DNA from: Bacteroidales bacterium
GTDB lineage: Bacteria > Bacteroidota > Bacteroidia > Bacteroidales > UBA10428
Assembly: GCA_003508755.1 (NCBI GenBank)
Contig: DNTK01000119.1
Span: 1-8,714 of the forward strand
Direction: 5' to 3'
DNA: 8,714 bases
In this document: piece after piece, positions 7,301-8,714 of the stretch
Layout of the letters: each line of letters begins with the position of its first letter
Numbering within the stretch: the first letter of the stretch is position 1
Notes under the pieces: generated by a model
What the model was told of the DNA's origin: nothing
Seen by the model: the letters and a program-made list of their open reading frames with translations, nothing else
Database searches by the model: none
Program-made: the position numbers and the translations under genes

Positions 7301-7596
7301 ATAAGTCCGTTTTTATCTTCGGCTATGGCATTAACCCAGCTCGAAGCAAGGCTGTTTGAATCAGTACTTTCGTGCAAATAAGTCTGAAAATAAAGCCCGT
7401 TGTATTTGTTTAAGCCATTCTGTGTTCCTATCCAGATATATCCCTGGCTATCCTGGAAAATGGCCTCAACATTATTTTGTGATAAACCCTCATCGACTGT
7501 AAAGTGTTCATACTTGGCCCTGGTTATTTCGAGAGCATTTGCTGCAACCGTAAACAGCAATGTGATTACAATCAAAAAAAAACGGTACATTTTCAT
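4315..7596 (-). CDS. Membrane sensor: Reg_prop beta-propeller, Y_Y_Y, transmembrane helix, coiled coil and GAF, with no kinase domain
   Basis: The complete 1093-residue protein begins with a signal peptide or anchor (1-21, hydrophobic FFLIVITLLFTVAANA). A long series of propeller blades (about 25-668) follows, seen as recurring DxxGxxWIGTxGGGLxxYN strings such as GYIWIGTQNGLNKYNG (52-67) and GRIWIGLDGGGLSQF (375-389). A Y_Y_Y-type beta domain spans about 715-790 (LEGIDEDW, then LPAGKYTFRLKSSNSDGVW). One membrane helix (about 797-815) ends in a KRREK stop-transfer. A coiled coil (about 815-865) leads to a GAF domain (about 868-1022; PGEGLVGSSY and GVFEIASLE) and a final coiled coil (about 1023-1090; EEEMRQNMEEMQATQE). 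The propeller would face the periplasm and GAF the cytoplasm. No H-box, HATPase, receiver, HTH, GGDEF or PP2C motif is present, so it must signal through a partner or by an unrecognised output. The start ATG has AGGA four bases upstream; the ATG two codons later is a possible alternative. It lies 94 bases after the transporter gene and 194 before the GH16 gene, suggesting a shared function. Sensing of glucan oligosaccharides is inferred. Confidence 0.9.
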   Translation of the reverse strand: MKMYRFFLIVITLLFTVAANALEITRAKYEHFTVDEGLSQNNVEAIFQDSQGYIWIGTQNGLNKYNGLYFQTYLHESTDSNSLASSWVNAIAEDKNGLIWIGSDGLNYYNPLLDKMVRIVEDAENEQAFHGGKVYDITPDAENNLWIATSKGLVFYNQETELFKTFNSDENTKLQGANFYCVLLTQKNKIFVASDSDPIYEFDPQMQSFIAHNYKQDYFAANYKKNIAEDGQGNLYIGSEGGGVHVYNPGKKTSQLLDVGENGLATNNVKTQVLPISDSEVIIGTDGGGINLYNQQTGLFTYSMNDPKMATSLGSDAILSMCFDNDGNLWVGHYGAGLSIMKTHKFKFESFYHNPFIPESISNGVVTAIFQDSEGRIWIGLDGGGLSQFFPETGTFNTIKMIEGDPTSLSSNVIVSIAEDDSGNLLLGTYAGGLMVFNPITRQVERTYQPETGLSAAHIWDITLDVSGKYWISTLGGGYDILDWQNDTIINFRYGQEASACSDVILSINRGPQGNMWFATESAGICVITPQNGFLKRYTTNDEKENTISSNDVKCIVFDGDYAWVGTNGGGLNRIDLKTDSIDVLTTAHGLVSNSIMGILVDDSGVLWLSSTRGMMKYNPVSGVVTSFDKSQGLQGNEFRYNSQFKLQDGKMLFGGANGLTYFDPSEISISPVEPPVVFDRFLVYNQPVAIGAKGSPLNKHINYTDYLKINHKQRVFTLEFASLDYTSPNKNQFKYFLEGIDEDWTMVGNRNFVTYTNLPAGKYTFRLKSSNSDGVWNNDERQITIRIRPPWYKTKAFIILAVLTIIFAIYTFIKRREKQAKIEKEMLQKKIDEGQAIIDEKLIEVKNQQQEIKRKEELEKEIRFQTDGLAKFSVLIAKNRKDVTQLANAVISELTTYIGANAGALYIANKYDDGEVILNRTGHFCYDGENASKEHVLPGEGLVGSSYNHKKSIFNDNLPEGFIVVNSGLGSVSAKYGIIEPIVDEEEAMGVFEIASLETIPEYKIEFVRKVAQNFASVLAIEQANESSKLLLEENKQKTEEIMAHEEEMRQNMEEMQATQEMMKRQEEDLTKDLKKKEQLIADMKEKLKSLG
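6840..6876 (-). repeat. Paired A8 and G8 homopolymer tracts inside the sensor gene
   Basis: On the coding strand a run of eight G (6876-6869) encodes part of EGGGV, and 21 bases later a run of eight A (6847-6840) encodes part of GKKT, both in the first half of the propeller. The reading frame is intact here. Runs of this length are prone to slippage in replication and sequencing, and a one-base change in either would truncate the sensor within the propeller. Confidence 0.6.
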
Positions 7597-7690
7597 TTAT
7601 TCCTGGTCCTTTAAATTAATTCTCTCCTGCTCCAATTACTTGTTAAGCCTGCATTTATTTATTTAATATATATAAAAAACTTGAATATCT
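7597..7690. other. Short gap between transporter and sensor genes
   Basis: This 94-base AT-rich spacer shows no hairpin followed by a U-tract on the minus strand, so nothing argues for termination after the transporter. A purine-rich AAAGGACCAGGA stretch lies just before the sensor start and may aid translation. No promoter match is convincing. Co-transcription of the transporter and sensor is plausible but not shown. Confidence 0.4.
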
Positions 7691-8714
7691 CTATAGCTTT
7701 TCTTCACTTCTTCTGCGAGCTTCTAATTCTTCTTTGATTACTGCATTGGTTTTTGAGTCAATCGTATAGAAATAAAGCAATACTGCACAAGAAGCATATA
7801 AAATTCCCGGAATTACTGAAACCATTAGTTTTATCCCTCTTATGGCTGTATCAGTTTGCTCTATGTTCGATTCAAATTTAAAGATTAGAAGTAACCAACC
7901 AGCTAATGCACCTCCTATACCCCATCCAGCTTTTTGTGCAAATGTAGCTGCAGAAAAAACCAGCCCGGTTGCCCTTCGACCAGTCTTCCATTCAGCATAA
8001 TCTGCAGTATCAGCCAACATAGTCCATAAAAGCACCACTGCAGGTGCATAAGTCATCTTAGCTAAAATATTGAAGATGTAAATTAGCATAAAATCACCTT
8101 TATCGGGGATGTATAAAAGAGCAAAAAAGACCCCAGATATGAGCGTGCTAGCCATAAAGACATTTCGGTTTCCAAATCTTTTTGCGAGGGGTTTTGCCAT
8201 GGGCAAAGCTATTATCAGAGCAATACTGCTGATTACGTTAAATAGCTGAACACTCTCTTCGGAACCAATATAATATTTGAAATAGTAGGCTATTGATAGA
8301 TTTTGAAGAGCGAACATAACAAATGAAACAATGCCCACTAAGGCCAGAATGATCCATGGTCTGTTTTTAATAAGGCTCTTAAAATCTTTCTTAATAGAGT
8401 TCGTTTGTTGTTTTGGAGGGTGTATTCTTTCTTTGGTCGAAAAGAAGGTAAACAGAAAGAATATTACACTCAAAAACCCTAATACTGTCAGGGTATACTG
8501 ATACCCCTTGGCCTTATCCACAGTGTTATCATTTGCCCGGACATTTACAAAGGTTTCAGCTTCACCCTGTGTGATATAATGTACATCTTCGTTTACATCA
8601 GGGTAAGGAATTATTCCAGAAATCTTTGCTTTTTCTTTTATCTCCGACGAATCAAACACTACCTGTGTAAAAGGTAACACATCTGCACTGACCGAGTCTG
8701 GCAGCACAACGACA
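7691..8714 (-). CDS. MFS sugar:cation symporter of the GPH (MelB-like) family, C-terminal part; cut by the right window edge
   Basis: The frame stays open to the window edge, so the N-terminus (probably TM1-5) is missing; the GTG at 8707 is internal, not a start. About 340 residues are visible. They comprise a hydrophilic segment of roughly 65 residues, then a membrane helix (about 70-91), a basic cytoplasmic loop with TKERIHPPKQ, and six more helices at roughly 117-135, 151-170, 182-200, 207-231, 256-277 and 292-314. Family identity rests on the block LADTADYAEWKTGRRATGLV (231-250), followed by FSAATFAQKAGWGIGGALAG (251-270), which is characteristic of glycoside-pentoside-hexuronide:cation symporters. 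It would import a mono- or oligosaccharide or glycoside across the inner membrane with a cation; the substrate cannot be read from the sequence. It ends 94 bases before the propeller-GAF sensor on the same strand, and its neighbours suggest a role in glucan-derived sugar uptake (inference). Confidence 0.9.
   Translation of the reverse strand, partial: VVVLPDSVSADVLPFTQVVFDSSEIKEKAKISGIIPYPDVNEDVHYITQGEAETFVNVRANDNTVDKAKGYQYTLTVLGFLSVIFFLFTFFSTKERIHPPKQQTNSIKKDFKSLIKNRPWIILALVGIVSFVMFALQNLSIAYYFKYYIGSEESVQLFNVISSIALIIALPMAKPLAKRFGNRNVFMASTLISGVFFALLYIPDKGDFMLIYIFNILAKMTYAPAVVLLWTMLADTADYAEWKTGRRATGLVFSAATFAQKAGWGIGGALAGWLLLIFKFESNIEQTDTAIRGIKLMVSVIPGILYASCAVLLYFYTIDSKTNAVIKEELEARRRSEEKL

Noticed and set aside
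8705..8707. GTG as start codon of the transporter
   Set aside because: The frame is open upstream to the window edge, and the protein would lack the first five or so membrane helices of the family.
1..8714. tRNA, rRNA, CRISPR array, insertion sequence or riboswitch
   Set aside because: No cloverleaf-like segment, regularly spaced repeats, transposase-like frame or conserved riboswitch core was seen in the non-coding gaps.

Overview
The window looks like an AT-rich chromosomal segment of a Bacteroidota bacterium, probably a polysaccharide-degrading (marine or sediment) lineage. The evidence is a secreted glycoside hydrolase with a type IX secretion (T9SS) C-terminal sorting domain, two large periplasmic 'two-component regulator propeller' (Reg_prop) sensors, and starts with weak or no Shine-Dalgarno sequence. 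I cannot place it to genus. All four recognisable genes lie on the minus strand, so the window reads from its right end to its left end.

Layout in the direction of transcription: (1) 8714-7691, the C-terminal two thirds or so of an MFS sugar:cation symporter of the GPH/MelB type, cut by the window edge. (2) 7596-4315, a complete 1093-residue sensor made of a signal peptide, a long Reg_prop beta-propeller, a Y_Y_Y domain, one membrane helix, a coiled coil, a GAF domain and a second coiled coil. It has no kinase, receiver or DNA-binding domain. (3) 4120-1799, a 773-residue GH16 family endo-beta-1,3-glucanase (laminarinase-like) with two PKD-like domains, a CBM6-like domain, FN3 and the T9SS sorting domain, followed by a clear intrinsic terminator. 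(4) 1406 to the left edge, the first 468 residues of a second Reg_prop sensor. It appears to start at TTG and its output domain lies outside the window.

How the parts may work together (inference): the GH16 enzyme would cleave a beta-1,3-glucan at or outside the cell surface. The periplasmic propellers are the kind of domain that senses oligosaccharides released by such enzymes. The GPH symporter could carry small sugars across the inner membrane. No SusC/SusD pair is visible, so this is not a canonical polysaccharide utilisation locus within the window. The most unusual element is the propeller sensor that ends in GAF plus coiled coil, because its signalling partner is not apparent. The two larger non-coding gaps (1407-1798 and 4121-4314) hold a terminator and several short inverted and direct repeats, but no promoter I can call with confidence. 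I saw no tRNA, rRNA, CRISPR array or insertion sequence.
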